NCBI GenBank assembly: GCA_016874295.1
Contig: VGUH01000009.1
Location: 32,121-96,120 of the forward strand
From: Gammaproteobacteria bacterium
GTDB lineage: Bacteria > Pseudomonadota > Gammaproteobacteria > Steroidobacterales > Steroidobacteraceae
Length of the DNA stretch: 64,000 nt
Reading direction: 5' to 3'
Shown piece by piece: positions 50,471 to 60,979 of this stretch. A model generated the notes under the pieces. The model was not told the origin of the DNA, searched no databases, and was given only the letters and a program-made list of their open reading frames with translations. The translations under genes and the position numbers were made by a program. The stretch's first letter is position 1. Each line of letters opens with the position of its first letter.

Positions 50471-51475
50471 TCAGGCCGTGCGCAGTTCGTCTTCGCGGCG
50501 CAGCGACGCCGGCGGCCAGCCGTCGATGCGCATGCCGAGCGTCAGTCCGTGGCTCTCGAGCACTTCCTTGATCTCGGTGAGCGACTTCTTGCCGAGATTC
50601 GGCGTGCGCAGCAGCTCGACTTCCGTGCGCTGCACGAGATCGCCGATGTAATGGATATTCTCCGCCTTCAGGCAGTTGGCGCTCCTGACGGTGAGCTCCA
50701 GCTCGTCGACCGGGCGCAGCAGGATCGGGTCCGGCAGCGGGCCCGCGTCGCGCGAAGGCGACTCGCCCTGGCCCTCGAGGTTCACGAACACCGTCAACTG
50801 GTCCTTCAGGATGCTGCCGGCGCGGCGGATCGCCTCGTCCGGGTTGATCGTGCCGTTGGTCTCGATGTCGATGATCAGCTTGTCGAGGTCGGTGCGCTGC
50901 TCGACGCGCGCGGATTCGATGCCGTAGGTCACCCGGCGCACCGGCGAGAACGAGGCGTCGAGCTGCAGGCGGCCGATCGGGCGGCTCTGCTCCTCGAACT
51001 CGAGGCGCTGCACCGCCGGGCGGTAGCCGCGGCCGCGCTCGATCTTGAGCGTCATGGACAGCTCGGTCGCCTTGTTCAGATTCGCGATCACGAGCTCGGG
51101 GTTCACGATCACGACGTCGTGGTCCAGCTGGATGTCGCCGGCCGTCACCGGGCCCGGGCCCTTCTTGACCAGGCGCAGCTCGACCGAGTCGCGCGTGTGC
51201 ATCTCGATCGCGACCGCCTTGAGGTTCAGCAGCACGTCGACGACGTCCTCCTGGACGCCCTCGATGCTGGTGTACTCGTGCAGCACGCCCTCGATCTCGA
51301 CCTCGGTCACGGCGGAGCCGGGCATCGAGGAGAGCAGCACGCGCCGGAGCGCGTTGCCGAGCGTGTGGCCGAAACCGCGCTCGAAGGGCTCGATCACGAT
51401 GCGCGCCTGGCGCGCACCGGTCTCGGTGACCTTGACCGAACGGGGCTTGAGGAATTCCGTGGCGCTACCCTGCAT
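50471..51475 (-). CDS. rpoA: DNA-directed RNA polymerase subunit alpha
   Basis: Alpha subunit, 334 aa: alpha-NTD for assembly ([34 protein letters not shown], residues about 1-235) and alpha-CTD for UP-element and activator contact ([34 protein letters not shown], about 250-320). The start is ATG 51475; GTG 51484 and ATG 51481 lie just upstream and overlap the AGGTGA ribosome-binding site. In the alpha operon rpsM-rpsK-rpsD-rpoA-rplQ. Confidence 0.97.
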   Translation of the reverse strand: MQGSATEFLKPRSVKVTETGARQARIVIEPFERGFGHTLGNALRRVLLSSMPGSAVTEVEIEGVLHEYTSIEGVQEDVVDVLLNLKAVAIEMHTRDSVELRLVKKGPGPVTAGDIQLDHDVVIVNPELVIANLNKATELSMTLKIERGRGYRPAVQRLEFEEQSRPIGRLQLDASFSPVRRVTYGIESARVEQRTDLDKLIIDIETNGTINPDEAIRRAGSILKDQLTVFVNLEGQGESPSRDAGPLPDPILLRPVDELELTVRSANCLKAENIHYIGDLVQRTEVELLRTPNLGKKSLTEIKEVLESHGLTLGMRIDGWPPASLRREDELRTA

Positions 51476-51487
51476 TGGCATCACCTG

Positions 51488-52111
51488 TTACTTGGAATAG
51501 AGCTCGACGACCAGCTTCTCGTTGATGTCCGGGAGGATCTGGTCGCGGTCCGGCAACGCCTTCAGCGTGCCGGTGAATTTCTTGTCGTCCACCTCGACCC
51601 AGTCGGGCCAGCCGACCTGGGTGGCGATCGCGAGTGCGGCCGCGATCCGCGCCTGCGCCTTCGACTTCTCGCGCACCGAGATCACGTCGCCGGCGGCGCA
51701 CTGGTACGAGGGCACGTTGACCGCCTCGCCATTCACCTCGATAGCCTTGTGCGAGACCAGCTGGCGCGCCTCGGCGCGGGTCGCGGCGAAACCCATGCGG
51801 TACACGACGTTGTCGAGCCGCGACTCGAGGAAGCGCAGCAGGATCTCGCCGGTCGAGCCCGGGCGGCCGGCCGCCTTGGCGTAATAATTGCGGAACTGGC
51901 GCTCGAGGATGCCGTACATGCGGCGCAGCTTTTGCTTCTCGCGCAGCTGCACGCCGTAGCCGGACAGGCGCGTGCGGCGCTCGCCCTTGATGCCGCCCGG
52001 CGGCACCTCGAGCTTGCACTTGCTCTCGAGCGGCTTGAGCCCGCTCTTCAGCAGGAGGTCAGTGCCCTCGCGGCGCGAGAGCTTGCACTTGGGACCGAGG
52101 TATCTGGCCAT
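51488..52111 (-). CDS. rpsD: 30S ribosomal protein S4
   Basis: uS4, primary 16S rRNA binder and known translational repressor of the alpha operon in E. coli. It has 207 aa with the N-terminal [19 protein letters not shown], the S4 RNA-binding domain ([32 protein letters not shown]), and a normal C terminus. The start is ATG at 52111; an upstream extension to 52132 overlaps the rpsK stop region and is rejected. Confidence 0.97.
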   Translation of the reverse strand: MARYLGPKCKLSRREGTDLLLKSGLKPLESKCKLEVPPGGIKGERRTRLSGYGVQLREKQKLRRMYGILERQFRNYYAKAAGRPGSTGEILLRFLESRLDNVVYRMGFAATRAEARQLVSHKAIEVNGEAVNVPSYQCAAGDVISVREKSKAQARIAAALAIATQVGWPDWVEVDDKKFTGTLKALPDRDQILPDINEKLVVELYSK

Positions 52112-52124
52112 CGTTCTCTCTGCC

Positions 52125-52589
52125 TCAGACACGCCGCTTCTTGGGCGGGCGGCAACCGTTGTGCGGGATCGGCGTCACGTCGGCGATGCTGGTGACCTTC
52201 AGACCGCAGGCGTTCAGCGCGCGGACCGCGGACTCGCGTCCCGGGCCCGGGCCGCGCACGCGCACCTCGACGGTGCGCAGGCCGTATTCCTGCGCGGCGA
52301 CGCCCGCCTTCTCCGCCGCGACCTGCGCGGCGAACGGCGTGCTCTTGCGCGAGCCGCGAAAGCCCGAGCCGCCGGACGTCGCCCAGGCGAGCGTGTTGCC
52401 CTGGCGGTCGGTGATCGTGACGATCGTGTTGTTGAACGACGCGTGGATGTGCGCCACGCCGTCGGACACCTGGCGCTTGACCTTCTTGCGCGCCTTGGCG
52501 GGCGCGGCGGCCTTGTCGGCGCCGCCCTTGGCTTCCGGCTTCGCGTCGGTTTTCTGATCGGTCTTCGGTTCGGTTTTCTGCTCGGCCAT
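52125..52589 (-). CDS. rpsK: 30S ribosomal protein S11, with charged N-terminal extension
   Basis: uS11 of the platform, 154 aa. The core from about residue 38 ([25 protein letters not shown] to [17 protein letters not shown]) is standard. The first 35 residues ([20 protein letters not shown]) are a Lys/Asp/Ala-rich extension absent from the usual 129-residue form. Second gene of the alpha operon. Confidence 0.96.
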   Translation of the reverse strand: MAEQKTEPKTDQKTDAKPEAKGGADKAAAPAKARKKVKRQVSDGVAHIHASFNNTIVTITDRQGNTLAWATSGGSGFRGSRKSTPFAAQVAAEKAGVAAQEYGLRTVEVRVRGPGPGRESAVRALNACGLKVTSIADVTPIPHNGCRPPKKRRV

Positions 52590-52591
52590 CG

Positions 52592-52972
52592 TCAGACCTT
52601 GCCCGGTTGAACGTTGGTCTTCACCGCCGCGCGGCGCGGGCCCTTGCGCGTGCGCGCATTGGTGCGCGTGCGCTGGCCTCTCGCCGGCAGGCCCTTGCGG
52701 TGGCGGATGCCGCGGTACGCGCCGAGGTCCATGAGCCGCTTCAGGCTCATGGAGTTCTCGCGGCGCAGGTCGCCCTCGACCGCGTAGCGGGAGATCTGCG
52801 CGCGCAGCGCGTTGACCTCGGGCTCGGTCAGGTCGCGCACCCGCGTCGCAGGGTCGACATTCGCGGCCTTGCAGGCGGTGAGCGCGCGCGTGCGGCCGAT
52901 GCCGTAGATGTGCGTCAGCCCCACCCAGATGTGCTTGTTGACGGGAATGTTGATCCCGGCGATACGCGCCAT
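52592..52972 (-). CDS. rpsM: 30S ribosomal protein S13
   Basis: uS13, contacts P-site tRNA and L5 at the subunit bridge. It has 126 aa, slightly longer than E. coli. [24 protein letters not shown] and the [19 protein letters not shown] tail are characteristic. First gene of the alpha operon, with its own promoter at 53006-53034. Confidence 0.97.
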   Translation of the reverse strand: MARIAGINIPVNKHIWVGLTHIYGIGRTRALTACKAANVDPATRVRDLTEPEVNALRAQISRYAVEGDLRRENSMSLKRLMDLGAYRGIRHRKGLPARGQRTRTNARTRKGPRRAAVKTNVQPGKV

Positions 52973-53005
52973 GGCTACCTGACCTCGACCCGCGGAGAAC
53001 CGCGA

Positions 53006-53034
53006 AGTTTACGTGAAAAACCCATGTGGCTCAA
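53006..53034 (-). promoter_or_regulatory. Promoter of the alpha operon, between rpmJ and rpsM
   Basis: Read leftwards: TTGAGC (53034-53029) and TAAACT (53011-53006) with 17-bp spacing, placing the start near 52999. A small hairpin CGCGG-TTCT-CCGCG (53004-52991) follows in the leader, 19 nt before the rpsM ATG. Confidence 0.55.
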
Positions 53035-53038
53035 TACC

Positions 53039-53155
53039 TTAACCCTGACGCTGCTTGTGGCGGGCGTCGGATGAGCAGATGACGCGCACGACGCCCTTGC
53101 GCCGCACGATCCTGCAGTTCTTGCAGATCTTCCTGACCGATGGACGAACCTTCAT
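53039..53155 (-). CDS. rpmJ: 50S ribosomal protein L36
   Basis: bL36, 38 aa. The zinc-binding form: cysteines at 11, 14 and 27 and His 33 (CxxC-x12-C-x5-H). It opens [14 protein letters not shown] and ends HKQRQG. It starts 1 nt after the secY stop and lies before the alpha-operon promoter. Confidence 0.95.
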   Translation of the reverse strand: MKVRPSVRKICKNCRIVRRKGVVRVICSSDARHKQRQG

Positions 53156-53156
53156 C

Positions 53157-54494
53157 TCAAGGACCTCTCTTGCCGTTGCCGCGCAGATTGGCCTTGCGCA
53201 TCAGGCCCTCGTACTGGTGCGACATCATGTGGGCGTGGAGCTGGGCGACGAAGTCCATGACCACGACCACCATGATGAGCAGCGACGTGCCGCCGAAGTA
53301 GAACGGCACGCGCGCGTAGGACATCAGGATCTCGGGCAGCAGGCACACCAGCGTCACGTACAACGCGCCCCAGACCGTCAGGCGCGTCAGCACCTTGTCG
53401 ATGTACTCGCCGGTCTGCTGGCCGGGCCGGATGCCCGGGATGAAGGCGCCGCCCTTCTTCAGGTTCTCCGCAGTCTCGCGCGAGTTGAACACCAGCGCGG
53501 TGTAGAAGAAGCAGAAGAAGATTATCAGCCCGCCGTAGATCAGGAGGTGCAGCGGCTGGCCCCAGCCGAGCGCCGCGGCGATCGTCTGCAGCCAGCTGCC
53601 GGCCTCGCTGGTGCCGAGGAAGCTCGCGAGCGTCGCCGGGAACAGCAGCAGTGATGAGGCAAAAATCGGCGGGATGACCCCCGACATGTTGAGCTTGAAC
53701 GGCAGGTGGCTGGTCTGGCCCGCGTACATGCGCCGCCCAACCTGGCGCTTGGCGTAGTTCACCGGGATGCGGCGCTGTCCGCTCTCCACGAACACGCAGA
53801 ATGCCGTGACCGCCGCGATCAGTAGCAGCAGGATGATCGCGAACGCCGGGTTCATCTCGCCCGAGCGCACCTGCTCGAGCGTGCCGCCGATCGCGGACGG
53901 CAGGCCCGCGATGATGCCGGAGAGGATGATCATCGAGATGCCGTTGCCGATGCCGCGCTCGGTGATCTGCTCGCCGAGCCACATCAGGAACATCGTGCCG
54001 GTCGTGAGCGTCAGCACTGCCGGCAGCACGAAAGTGAAGGTGCCCGGGTTGATGACCACGCCCTGGTTCTGGAACGCGATCGAGGCCGCGAAGCCCTGGA
54101 AGGCCGCCAGCACGACCGTGAAGTAGCGGGTCCACTGCGTGATCTTGCGGCGGCCCGACTCGCCTTCCTTCTTGATCGCCGCCATGGTCGGCACGACCAC
54201 CGCCATCATCTGCATGATGATGGAGGCCGAAATGTAGGGCATGACGCCCATCGCCAGGATCGACAGGCGCTCCAGCGCACCGCCCGAGAACATGTTGAAC
54301 AACCCAAGGATCGTGCCCTCCTGGCTGTCGAACAGGCGCGCGAGTGCGATCGGGTCGATGCCCGGCACCGGCACGAAGGTGCCGATCCGGTACACGACCA
54401 GCGCGCCCAGCAGGAACAGCAGGCGATGGCGCATCTCGGTGAAGCGCGTGACTTCACCGATCGCCAGAGCCGCATTGCCTGCCGTTGTCGCCAT
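53157..54494 (-). CDS. secY: Preprotein translocase subunit SecY
   Basis: Protein-conducting channel of the Sec translocon, with ten membrane helices in 445 aa. Landmarks: [11 protein letters not shown] plug region, [16 protein letters not shown] block ([17 protein letters not shown]), [16 protein letters not shown], and the cytosolic loop [16 protein letters not shown] for SecA/ribosome contact. It lies in the spc operon, 17 nt after rplO. Confidence 0.97.
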   Translation of the reverse strand: MATTAGNAALAIGEVTRFTEMRHRLLFLLGALVVYRIGTFVPVPGIDPIALARLFDSQEGTILGLFNMFSGGALERLSILAMGVMPYISASIIMQMMAVVVPTMAAIKKEGESGRRKITQWTRYFTVVLAAFQGFAASIAFQNQGVVINPGTFTFVLPAVLTLTTGTMFLMWLGEQITERGIGNGISMIILSGIIAGLPSAIGGTLEQVRSGEMNPAFAIILLLLIAAVTAFCVFVESGQRRIPVNYAKRQVGRRMYAGQTSHLPFKLNMSGVIPPIFASSLLLFPATLASFLGTSEAGSWLQTIAAALGWGQPLHLLIYGGLIIFFCFFYTALVFNSRETAENLKKGGAFIPGIRPGQQTGEYIDKVLTRLTVWGALYVTLVCLLPEILMSYARVPFYFGGTSLLIMVVVVMDFVAQLHAHMMSHQYEGLMRKANLRGNGKRGP

Positions 54495-54511
54495 GGTTCC
54501 CCGCGCGGCCG

Positions 54512-54964
54512 TCAGGCCGCCTTGCCCTCGTCGATCCGGCCGCCGGCCTTCTCGATCGCCGCGCGCGCGCCCTTCGAGGCCACCACGTCGGGGCCCTGCA
54601 GCGTCACCTTGCGCTTGATCTCGCCCGACAGGATCACTTTCGCGCGCTCGGTCTCGGCCGGCACGACGCTGGCGGTGAGCAGCGCCGCGAGGTCGATCAG
54701 CTCGGCCTTCACTTTCTCGAGGTCGCTGAGCGTCACCTCGGCGCGCGTCTTGGTGATCGCGGAACGGAACCCGACCTTCGGCAGGCGGCGCTGCAGCGGG
54801 ACCTGGCCGCCCTCGAAGCCGACCTTGTGGTAGCCGCCCTTGCGCGCCTTCTGGCCCTTGCCGCCCTTGCCGCAGGTCTTGCCCTGGCCGGCAGCGGCGC
54901 CGCGCCCGACGCGCAGCCGTTTGCGCTTGCTGCCCGGGCCGGGCTTCATCGTGTTCAGTCGCAT
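54512..54964 (-). CDS. rplO: 50S ribosomal protein L15
   Basis: uL15, 150 aa. A long Gly/Lys-rich N-terminal extension ([34 protein letters not shown]) threads into 23S rRNA, followed by the globular domain ([13 protein letters not shown]). It stands between rpmD and secY as in the standard spc operon. Confidence 0.97.
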   Translation of the reverse strand: MRLNTMKPGPGSKRKRLRVGRGAAAGQGKTCGKGGKGQKARKGGYHKVGFEGGQVPLQRRLPKVGFRSAITKTRAEVTLSDLEKVKAELIDLAALLTASVVPAETERAKVILSGEIKRKVTLQGPDVVASKGARAAIEKAGGRIDEGKAA

Positions 54965-54983
54965 GTCATCGCTCCTTCACCGC

Positions 54984-55169
54984 TCAGGCCTTCTCGACCG
55001 CGAGCAGGTGCTTCGCGCGGTTGATCAGGCCGCGCACCTCGCGCGTGTCCGCGACCACCCGGCTGTCGCGGATGCGGCGCAGCCCCAGCCCGTGGACCGA
55101 GGCGCGGATGTTGCGCAGCTGCCCGTGCACGCTGCGGTTCAAGGTGACTTTCAGCTTCGCGTTGCTCAT
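54984..55169 (-). CDS. rpmD: 50S ribosomal protein L30
   Basis: uL30, 61 aa, the typical bacterial size. The SNAKLKVTLNRSVHG strand, GLRRIRDSR and REVRGLINRAKHLL are standard. The start is ATG 55169, 5 nt after the rpsE stop; longer in-frame reading upstream is a shadow of rpsE. Confidence 0.95.
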   Translation of the reverse strand: MSNAKLKVTLNRSVHGQLRNIRASVHGLGLRRIRDSRVVADTREVRGLINRAKHLLAVEKA

Positions 55170-55174
55170 CGGCT

Positions 55175-55681
55175 TCAACCCGTGATCTCTTCCAGTGTCT
55201 TGCCGCGCTTCGCCGCGATGCGGTCCGGCGAAACCATGCGTTCGAAGGCGTCGAAGGTCGCGCGCACCACGTTGATCGGGTTGCGCGAGCCGTAGCTCTT
55301 CGCCAGCACGTTGCGCACGCCCGCGCACTCGAACACCGCGCGCATGCCGCCGCCGGCGATCACGCCGGTGCCGTCCGACGCCGGCTGCATGTACACGCGC
55401 GTCGTGCCGTGGCGGCCCTGGATCGCGTAGTGCAGCGTCGCGTTGGTGATCGGTACGCTGGTCAGGTTCTTGCGCGCCTGTTGCATCGCCTTGCTGATCG
55501 CGACCGGCACCTCGCGCGCCTTGCCGTAGCCGAAGCCGACGCGGCCCGCGCCGTCGCCGACCACGGTCAGCGCGGTGAAGCCGAACTGGCGGCCGCCCTT
55601 CACGACTTTCGCCGTGCGGTTGACCGCGACCAGCTTCTCGATCAGGTCGTCGCCGGACTGCGAACGTTCCACTCGTGCCAT
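55175..55681 (-). CDS. rpsE: 30S ribosomal protein S5
   Basis: uS5, 168 aa, with roles in decoding fidelity. [31 protein letters not shown] is the S5 double-stranded RNA-binding domain; the C-terminal domain ends with [13 protein letters not shown]. Ten nt downstream of rplR. Confidence 0.97.
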   Translation of the reverse strand: MARVERSQSGDDLIEKLVAVNRTAKVVKGGRQFGFTALTVVGDGAGRVGFGYGKAREVPVAISKAMQQARKNLTSVPITNATLHYAIQGRHGTTRVYMQPASDGTGVIAGGGMRAVFECAGVRNVLAKSYGSRNPINVVRATFDAFERMVSPDRIAAKRGKTLEEITG

Positions 55682-55691
55682 GCTCTGTCCC

Positions 55692-56051
55692 TCAGAACTT
55701 GAGGCCGGCCTCGCGGGCGGCCTCGGCGAGCGCCTTCACGCGCCCGTGATAACGGAATCCCGACCGGTCGAAGGCGACCGACTCGATGCCGGCGGCCTTG
55801 GCGCGCTCGGCGATCGCGCGGCCGACGGCCTTGGCCGCGTCCGCGTTGCCCGTGCCCTTGAGGCCGGTCGCGACCGCTTCCTGCACGGTCGACGCGGCCG
55901 CGATCACCTTTGCGCCGTCCGGCGTGGTGATCTGGGCGTACATGTGCCGCGGCGTGCGGTGCACCGTCAGGCGCACCTCGGCCTTCTCGCGGATCTTGGC
56001 GCGGGCGCGGGTCGCGCGCCGCAGGCGCCGGTCCTTCTTGGTCAGCTTCAT
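55692..56051 (-). CDS. rplR: 50S ribosomal protein L18
   Basis: uL18, binds 5S rRNA with L5. It has 119 aa. The basic N terminus ([19 protein letters not shown]) and [21 protein letters not shown] are typical, and the C terminus [26 protein letters not shown] is canonical. Confidence 0.97.
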   Translation of the reverse strand: MKLTKKDRRLRRATRARAKIREKAEVRLTVHRTPRHMYAQITTPDGAKVIAAASTVQEAVATGLKGTGNADAAKAVGRAIAERAKAAGIESVAFDRSGFRYHGRVKALAEAAREAGLKF

Positions 56052-56070
56052 GGCCTTGCCTCGCCCCGCC

Positions 56071-56610
56071 TCACTTCTTCTTGCCTTCCTTCATCACGAT
56101 CTTCTCGCCCGAGTAGCGCACGCCCTTGCCCTTGTAGGGCTCGGGCGGGCGGTAGCCGCGGATTACCGCGGCGACCTGGCCGACCTTCTGCCGGTCGGTG
56201 CCCTTGACGACGATCTCGGTCTGGCTCGGCGTCTCGATGGAGATGCCCTCCGGCACCGGGAAGTTGACCGGGTGCGAGAAGCCGAGCGTGAGATTCAGGG
56301 TCTTGCCCTGCACCGCCGCGCGGTAACCGACGCCCACCAGCTCGAGCTTGCGTTCGAAGCCCCGGGTGACGCCCGTGACCATGTTGGCGAGATTCGCGCG
56401 CGCGGCGCCTGCGGCCGCGACGCGCTCGTTCGTGGCCTGGCCCTCGGCGACCGAGACCAGCAATGCCTGGTCCTTCTGTGCCACCTTCACGCCGTCGGCG
56501 ATCGGCAACGTCAGCGCGCCCCTGGCGCCCTTCACGGTCACCGCGCCCGCAGCGATCGTCGCATTGACGCCCTGCGGCAGCTTGACCGGCAGCTTTGCGA
56601 TTCTCGACAT
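56071..56610 (-). CDS. rplF: 50S ribosomal protein L6
   Basis: uL6, 179 aa, two repeated alpha/beta domains, near the factor-binding site. N-terminal [14 protein letters not shown] and the C-terminal signature [25 protein letters not shown] identify it. Between rpsH and rplR. Confidence 0.97.
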   Translation of the reverse strand: MSRIAKLPVKLPQGVNATIAAGAVTVKGARGALTLPIADGVKVAQKDQALLVSVAEGQATNERVAAAGAARANLANMVTGVTRGFERKLELVGVGYRAAVQGKTLNLTLGFSHPVNFPVPEGISIETPSQTEIVVKGTDRQKVGQVAAVIRGYRPPEPYKGKGVRYSGEKIVMKEGKKK

Positions 56611-56633
56611 GATCCTTGCTTCCTCAGGCTCTC

Positions 56634-57029
56634 TCAGGCCACGACGCAGAGCACTTCGCCGCCCTGCCCGGCGCGGCGCGCCTCGCGGTCGGTCATGACG
56701 CCCTGCGGCGTCGAGACGATGGCGACGCCGAGGCCGCCCAGCACTTTCGGCAGCGCGTCCTTGCCGCGATAGGCGCGCAGGCCCGGCCGCGACACGCGCT
56801 CGAGCCGCTCGATGACCGGCTTGCCCGCGTGGTATTTCAGGGCGATGACCAGCGCCTTGCGCGCGCCGTCCTTGCTGACCACGAAATCGGCCAGGTAGCC
56901 CTCGTCCTTCAGGACGCGGACGATCGCCTCCTTGACGCGCGAAGACTGCACGCGGACCTCGGCCTTGCCGGCGCTCTGTCCATTGCGAATTCGCGTCAGC
57001 AGGTCCGCGATCGGGTCATTCATGCTCAT
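56634..57029 (-). CDS. rpsH: 30S ribosomal protein S8
   Basis: uS8, 131 aa, a primary 16S rRNA binder; in E. coli it represses the spc operon by binding near rpl[15 protein letters not shown] and the C-terminal [21 protein letters not shown] are diagnostic. It overlaps none of its neighbours; 10 nt follow rpsN. Confidence 0.97.
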   Translation of the reverse strand: MSMNDPIADLLTRIRNGQSAGKAEVRVQSSRVKEAIVRVLKDEGYLADFVVSKDGARKALVIALKYHAGKPVIERLERVSRPGLRAYRGKDALPKVLGGLGVAIVSTPQGVMTDREARRAGQGGEVLCVVA

Positions 57030-57039
57030 GCTCGGCTCC

Positions 57040-57345
57040 TCACCAGCTCGCCTTGCGCAGGCCCGGCACGTCGCCGCGCATGGTCGCCTCGCGCAGCTTC
57101 ACGCGGCCGAGGCCGAACTTGCGGTAATTGCCGCGCGAGCGTCCGGTGATCGCGCAGCGGCTGCGGCCCCGGCTCGGGCTCGAGTCGCGCGGCAGCTTCT
57201 GCAGCGCCTCGACCGCGGCCATGCGGTCCTCCTGCGCGGCCTTCGGGTCGCGGATCTGCTCCTTGAGCTTCGCGCGCTTCGCGGCGTACTTCTTCACCGC
57301 CTTGGCCCTGCGCTTCTCGCGCTCGATCATGCTGGTCTTCGCCAT
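57040..57345 (-). CDS. rpsN: 30S ribosomal protein S14 (zinc-free form)
   Basis: uS14 long form, 101 aa. It has only one Cys in the region where zinc-type S14 carries CxxC pairs ([26 protein letters not shown]), so it is the C-minus type of most proteobacteria. It lies between rplE and rpsH. Confidence 0.97.
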   Translation of the reverse strand: MAKTSMIEREKRRAKAVKKYAAKRAKLKEQIRDPKAAQEDRMAAVEALQKLPRDSSPSRGRSRCAITGRSRGNYRKFGLGRVKLREATMRGDVPGLRKASW

Positions 57346-57348
57346 CGG

Positions 57349-57897
57349 TCACTTCCTGAACGGAAAATTGAACGCCTCGAGCAGCGCGCGACCATGCTTG
57401 TCGTCGCCCGCCGAGGTCGTGATCGTGATGTCCATGCCCCTGACCTGGTCGATCTGGTCGTACGCGATCTCGGGGAAGATGATCTGTTCCTTCACGCCGA
57501 AGCTGTAGTTGCCCTGGCCGTCGAACGAGCGCGGGTTGACGCCGCGGAAGTCGCGGATGCGGGGCATCGCCACATTGATCAGGCGGTCGAGGAACTCGTA
57601 CATGCGCGCGCCGCGCAGCGTCACCATGCAGCCGACCGCGAGGCCGTCGCGGATCTTGAATGACGCGATGGACTTCTTCGACTTGCGGACCGACGGCTTC
57701 TGGCCGGTGATCTTCGCGAGGTCGCCGGTCGCGGCATCCATGACCTTCTTGTCGGCCACGGCCTCGCCCACGCCCATGTTGACGGTGATCTTGGTGATGC
57801 GCGGCACCTGCATGTCGGACGCGAGCGCGAGCTCCGAGCGGAGCTTCGACTTCACGACCTCGCGATAGTGCTTCTGCAGCCTGGCTGTCTCGGCCAT
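57349..57897 (-). CDS. rplE: 50S ribosomal protein L5
   Basis: uL5, 182 aa, brings 5S rRNA to the central protuberance. [44 protein letters not shown] and [14 protein letters not shown] are standard. Three nt before rpsN. Confidence 0.97.
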   Translation of the reverse strand: MAETARLQKHYREVVKSKLRSELALASDMQVPRITKITVNMGVGEAVADKKVMDAATGDLAKITGQKPSVRKSKKSIASFKIRDGLAVGCMVTLRGARMYEFLDRLINVAMPRIRDFRGVNPRSFDGQGNYSFGVKEQIIFPEIAYDQIDQVRGMDITITTSAGDDKHGRALLEAFNFPFRK

Positions 57898-57912
57898 CTC
57901 GATGCTCTCCGG

Positions 57913-58230
57913 TTACGCGTCCACCAGCTCGCCGTTCGACTTGAAGAAGCGCACCTTGCGCCCGTCCTTGAGGGTGCGGACGCCGACGCGGTCGGCCTTC
58001 TTCGTGCCCGGGTTGAGCAGCGCCACGTTCGACGCGTGCAGCGGGGCTTCCTTCTGCACGATGCCGCCCTGCATGCCGCGCTGCGGGTTCGGGCGCTGGT
58101 GCTTCCTGACCATGTTGACGTTCTCGACCAGCACGCGGCCGTCGGCCTGTACCCCGACCACGGTGCCGGTGCGGCCCTTCTCGCGGCCCGCCGTCACCAC
58201 CACGTTGTCGCCCTTGCGGATCTTCCTCAC
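57913..58230 (-). CDS. rplX: 50S ribosomal protein L24
   Basis: uL24, 105 aa. The KOW motif ([22 protein letters not shown]) opens the protein; [21 protein letters not shown] follows. The start overlaps the rplN stop by four bases. Confidence 0.97.
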   Translation of the reverse strand: MRKIRKGDNVVVTAGREKGRTGTVVGVQADGRVLVENVNMVRKHQRPNPQRGMQGGIVQKEAPLHASNVALLNPGTKKADRVGVRTLKDGRKVRFFKSNGELVDA

Positions 58231-58595
58231 AGGACCTCCGGCGCCAGCGAGATGATCTTCATGAACGCCACGCTCCTGAGCTCGCGCGTCACGGGCCCGA
58301 AGATGCGGGTGCCGATCGGCTCGAGCTTGTTGGTCAGCAGCACGGCCGCGTTGCCGTCGAAGCGGATCAGCGAGCCGTCGCCGCGGCGCACGCCGCGCCG
58401 GGTGCGGACCACGACCGCGTCGTAGACCTCACCCTTCTTGACCTTGCCGCGCGGGATAGCGTCCTTGATGCTGACCTTGATCACGTCGCCCACGCCGGCG
58501 TAGCGGCGCCGCGTGCCGCCCATGACCTTGATGCACATCAGCTCGCGCGCGCCGGAGTTGTCCGCCGCCTGCAAGCGAGTCCTGAGCTGGATCAT
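58227..58595 (-). CDS. rplN: 50S ribosomal protein L14
   Basis: uL14, 122 aa, subunit bridge protein and docking site of RsfS (gene at 25575-25982). [27 protein letters not shown] and the C-terminal [19 protein letters not shown] are canonical. First spc-operon gene after rpsQ. Confidence 0.97.
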   Translation of the reverse strand: MIQLRTRLQAADNSGARELMCIKVMGGTRRRYAGVGDVIKVSIKDAIPRGKVKKGEVYDAVVVRTRRGVRRGDGSLIRFDGNAAVLLTNKLEPIGTRIFGPVTRELRSVAFMKIISLAPEVL

Positions 58596-58611
58596 GGCCT
58601 TGTACCTCCGC

Positions 58612-58890
58612 TCATTCCGCCGGCGCGCGCTCGATCACGCGCACCAGGGTCCACGACTTGTGCCGCGACAGCGGCCGGCACTCCGAGATGGCGACGGTGT
58701 CGCCCTCGCGGCACTCGTTCTTCTCGTCGTGCGCGAGCAGCCTGGTCGTGCGCCGCACGTACTTCCCGTAGGTCGGGTGCTTGATCAGGCGCTCGACCGA
58801 CACCGAGATGGTCTTGTCCATCTTGTTGCTGACCACGGTGCCGGTCAGCGTCCTGGCCGTCTTCTGTCCAGTCTCAACGGAATCGGACAT
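58612..58890 (-). CDS. rpsQ: 30S ribosomal protein S17
   Basis: uS17, 92 aa. OB-fold motifs [25 protein letters not shown] and [18 protein letters not shown]. The start is ATG at 58890, sharing one base with the rpmC TGA (TGATG); a GTG at 58893 is less likely. Confidence 0.96.
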   Translation of the reverse strand: MSDSVETGQKTARTLTGTVVSNKMDKTISVSVERLIKHPTYGKYVRRTTRLLAHDEKNECREGDTVAISECRPLSRHKSWTLVRVIERAPAE

Positions 58891-59132
58891 CACTTGCTCC
58901 CCGCCGCCGCCTGCGCGCGGTCCATCTCGTTCAGCACGGTCTTCACGCGCGCGACCTTGCCCGCCGCCTTGGCATGCTGGTCCGGTCGCGCCGGCTGGCC
59001 GGAGGCCGAGGCCATGCGCAGCTTGAACTGCTCCTTGCGCAGCTCCGCGAGCTCGTCGCGCAGCTCCGACCGGGTCTTGCCGCGCAGCGCTTGCAGCGAG
59101 CGGGCGCGTTCCTTGACGTTCTTCCTGCTCAT
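58890..59132 (-). CDS. rpmC: 50S ribosomal protein L29
   Basis: uL29, 80 aa, two long helices at the tunnel exit. [24 protein letters not shown] is the signature; the Ala-rich end AQAAAGSK is a slight extension. Both ends overlap neighbours by one base (TGATG). Confidence 0.96.
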   Translation of the reverse strand: MSRKNVKERARSLQALRGKTRSELRDELAELRKEQFKLRMASASGQPARPDQHAKAAGKVARVKTVLNEMDRAQAAAGSK

Positions 59133-59545
59133 CAGCGCACCTGCCGCCTGACGAAGGCCGTCGCCACCGACAGCTTGGCCGCCGCCAGCTTGAATGCCTC
59201 GCGCGCCGTCTCTTCCGGCACGCCCTCGATCTCGAACAGCACCTTGCCCGGGGTCACCTTGGCGACCCAGTACTCGACGTTGCCCTTGCCGCTGCCCATG
59301 CGGACCTCGAGCGGCTTCTGGGTGATCGGCACGTCCGGGAACACGCGGATCCAGATCTGGCCGCCGCGCTTCACGTAGCGGGTCATCGCGCGGCGTGCCG
59401 CCTCGATCTCGCGCGCAGTCATGCGCGAGCGGTCGGTCGCCTTCAGCGCGAAGTCGCCGAACGCGACCGAGCTGCCGCGGTGCGAGCTGCCCTTCAGGTT
59501 GCCCTTGAACTGCTTGCGGTACTTGGTCCGCTTTGGCTGCATCAT
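59132..59545 (-). CDS. rplP: 50S ribosomal protein L16
   Basis: uL16, 137 aa, positions the A-site t[22 protein letters not shown] matches the family start, so the first of two Met codons is kept. [29 protein letters not shown] contains the conserved loop. Confidence 0.97.
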   Translation of the reverse strand: MMQPKRTKYRKQFKGNLKGSSHRGSSVAFGDFALKATDRSRMTAREIEAARRAMTRYVKRGGQIWIRVFPDVPITQKPLEVRMGSGKGNVEYWVAKVTPGKVLFEIEGVPEETAREAFKLAAAKLSVATAFVRRQVR

Positions 59546-59562
59546 GTCCGTCGCCCCTCAGC

Positions 59563-60327
59563 TCAGCCGGCCGCCGGCTCGGGCGCCGCGCCCTCGGCGG
59601 GCTTCTCGGCGGGCTTCCCGGCGGCCTTCTCGGCCGCCTTCTCGGCCGCCGCGGCCTCGGCCTCGAGCGCGGCCTTCTCGGCCTCCTCGCGGTCGAAGAC
59701 CTCGCCCTTGAACACCCAGACCTTCACGCCGATCACGCCGTAAGTGGTGCGCGCCTCGGCGGTGCCGTAGTCGATTTCGGCGCGGAAGGTGTGCAGCGGT
59801 ATGCGGCCCTCGCGGGTCCACTCCGAGCGCGAAATCTCGGCGCCATTCAGACGGCCGGCGATACGCACCTTCACGCCCAGCGCGCCGCTGCGCATCGTGT
59901 TCGTGACCGCGCGCTTCATGGCGCGGCGGAACATCACGCGCTTCTCGATCTGCTGCGCGATGCTCTCCGCCACCAGCGTCGCATCGAGCTCGGGCTTCCT
60001 GATCTCGGCGATGTTGAGCCGCACGTCGGCGACCGTCATCTTCATGAGCCTGGCGACCTCGACCCGCAGCTTCTCGATGTCCTCGCCCTTGCGGCCGATC
60101 ACGACGCCCGGCCGGGCCGTGTGGATCGTGATGTTCGTCTTGCGCGCCGCGCGCTCGATGTGGATCCGGCTGACCAAGGCGTCGGTCAGCTTGCCGCGCA
60201 GGAACTCGCGCACCCGCCAGTCCGACAGGATGTGCGACGGGAAGCCTTTGGTGTCCGCGTACCAGCGCGACGCCCAGTCGCGCGTGATGCCGAGACGGAT
60301 GCCGATCGGATTGACTTTCTGGCCCAT
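59563..60327 (-). CDS. rpsC: 30S ribosomal protein S3, with low-complexity C-terminal tail
   Basis: uS3, 254 aa, lines the mRNA entry tunnel. The KH domain ([17 protein letters not shown]) and C-terminal domain ([31 protein letters not shown]) are complete by about residue 212. The last 40 residues are Ala/Glu/Lys/Pro repeats ([19 protein letters not shown]), a tail not found in E. coli S3 (233 aa). Confidence 0.96.
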   Translation of the reverse strand: MGQKVNPIGIRLGITRDWASRWYADTKGFPSHILSDWRVREFLRGKLTDALVSRIHIERAARKTNITIHTARPGVVIGRKGEDIEKLRVEVARLMKMTVADVRLNIAEIRKPELDATLVAESIAQQIEKRVMFRRAMKRAVTNTMRSGALGVKVRIAGRLNGAEISRSEWTREGRIPLHTFRAEIDYGTAEARTTYGVIGVKVWVFKGEVFDREEAEKAALEAEAAAAEKAAEKAAGKPAEKPAEGAAPEPAAG

Positions 60328-60336
60328 GTGCTGCCC

Positions 60337-60675
60337 TTACCGCGCCCGGTCGGCGACGGTGATCCTGATGTGGCTCAACCGCTTAACGATGCGGTTGCCG
60401 CGGCCCTTGGCGCGCGCGTGGAAGCGCTTCGCCACCGGCGCCGCGTCGACCTCGATGCGCGCGACCTTGAGCTCGTCGATGTCCGCCTCGTGATTGTGCT
60501 CGGCGTTCGCGATCGCGGACTCGAGCACCTTGCGCACGATCTTCGCGCCCTTCTTGGGCGTGTAGGCGAGCACCGCAAGCGCGCTGCCCACGGGCTGGCC
60601 GCGCACCAGGTCCGCGACCAGGCGGCACTTCTGCGGGGAGATGCGCGCGTGGCGCAGGATCGCCGATACCTGCAT
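60337..60675 (-). CDS. rplV: 50S ribosomal protein L22
   Basis: uL22, 112 aa, its beta hairpin lines the exit tunnel. [26 protein letters not shown] and [19 protein letters not shown] are canonical. The start is ATG 60675 (MQVSAILR), 4 nt after the rpsS stop. Confidence 0.97.
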   Translation of the reverse strand: MQVSAILRHARISPQKCRLVADLVRGQPVGSALAVLAYTPKKGAKIVRKVLESAIANAEHNHEADIDELKVARIEVDAAPVAKRFHARAKGRGNRIVKRLSHIRITVADRAR

Positions 60676-60679
60676 GGCG

Positions 60680-60964
60680 TTACTCCACGACCTCCTCGAC
60701 CTTCTTGGCCGAGGAGTGGCTCTTGAAAATCCGGGTCGGCGCGAACTCGCCGAGCTTGTGGCCGACCATGTTCTCGGTGACCAGAACCGGCACGTGCTGG
60801 CGGCCGTTGTGCACCGCGATCGTGAGTCCAACCATGTCCGGCAGGATCATCGAGCGGCGCGACCAGGTCTTGATCGGGCGGCGGTCGTTCTTGTCGCGGG
60901 CCGACTGCACCTTCTTCGCGAGGTGCAGGTCCACGAACGGGCCCTTCTTCAGCGAACGTGACAT
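60680..60964 (-). CDS. rpsS: 30S ribosomal protein S19
   Basis: uS19, 94 aa, partner of S13 in the head. [31 protein letters not shown] and [22 protein letters not shown] are diagnostic. It follows rplB at 15 nt. Confidence 0.97.
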   Translation of the reverse strand: MSRSLKKGPFVDLHLAKKVQSARDKNDRRPIKTWSRRSMILPDMVGLTIAVHNGRQHVPVLVTENMVGHKLGEFAPTRIFKSHSSAKKVEEVVE

Positions 60965-60979
60965 GTTCCTGCGGCTCCT

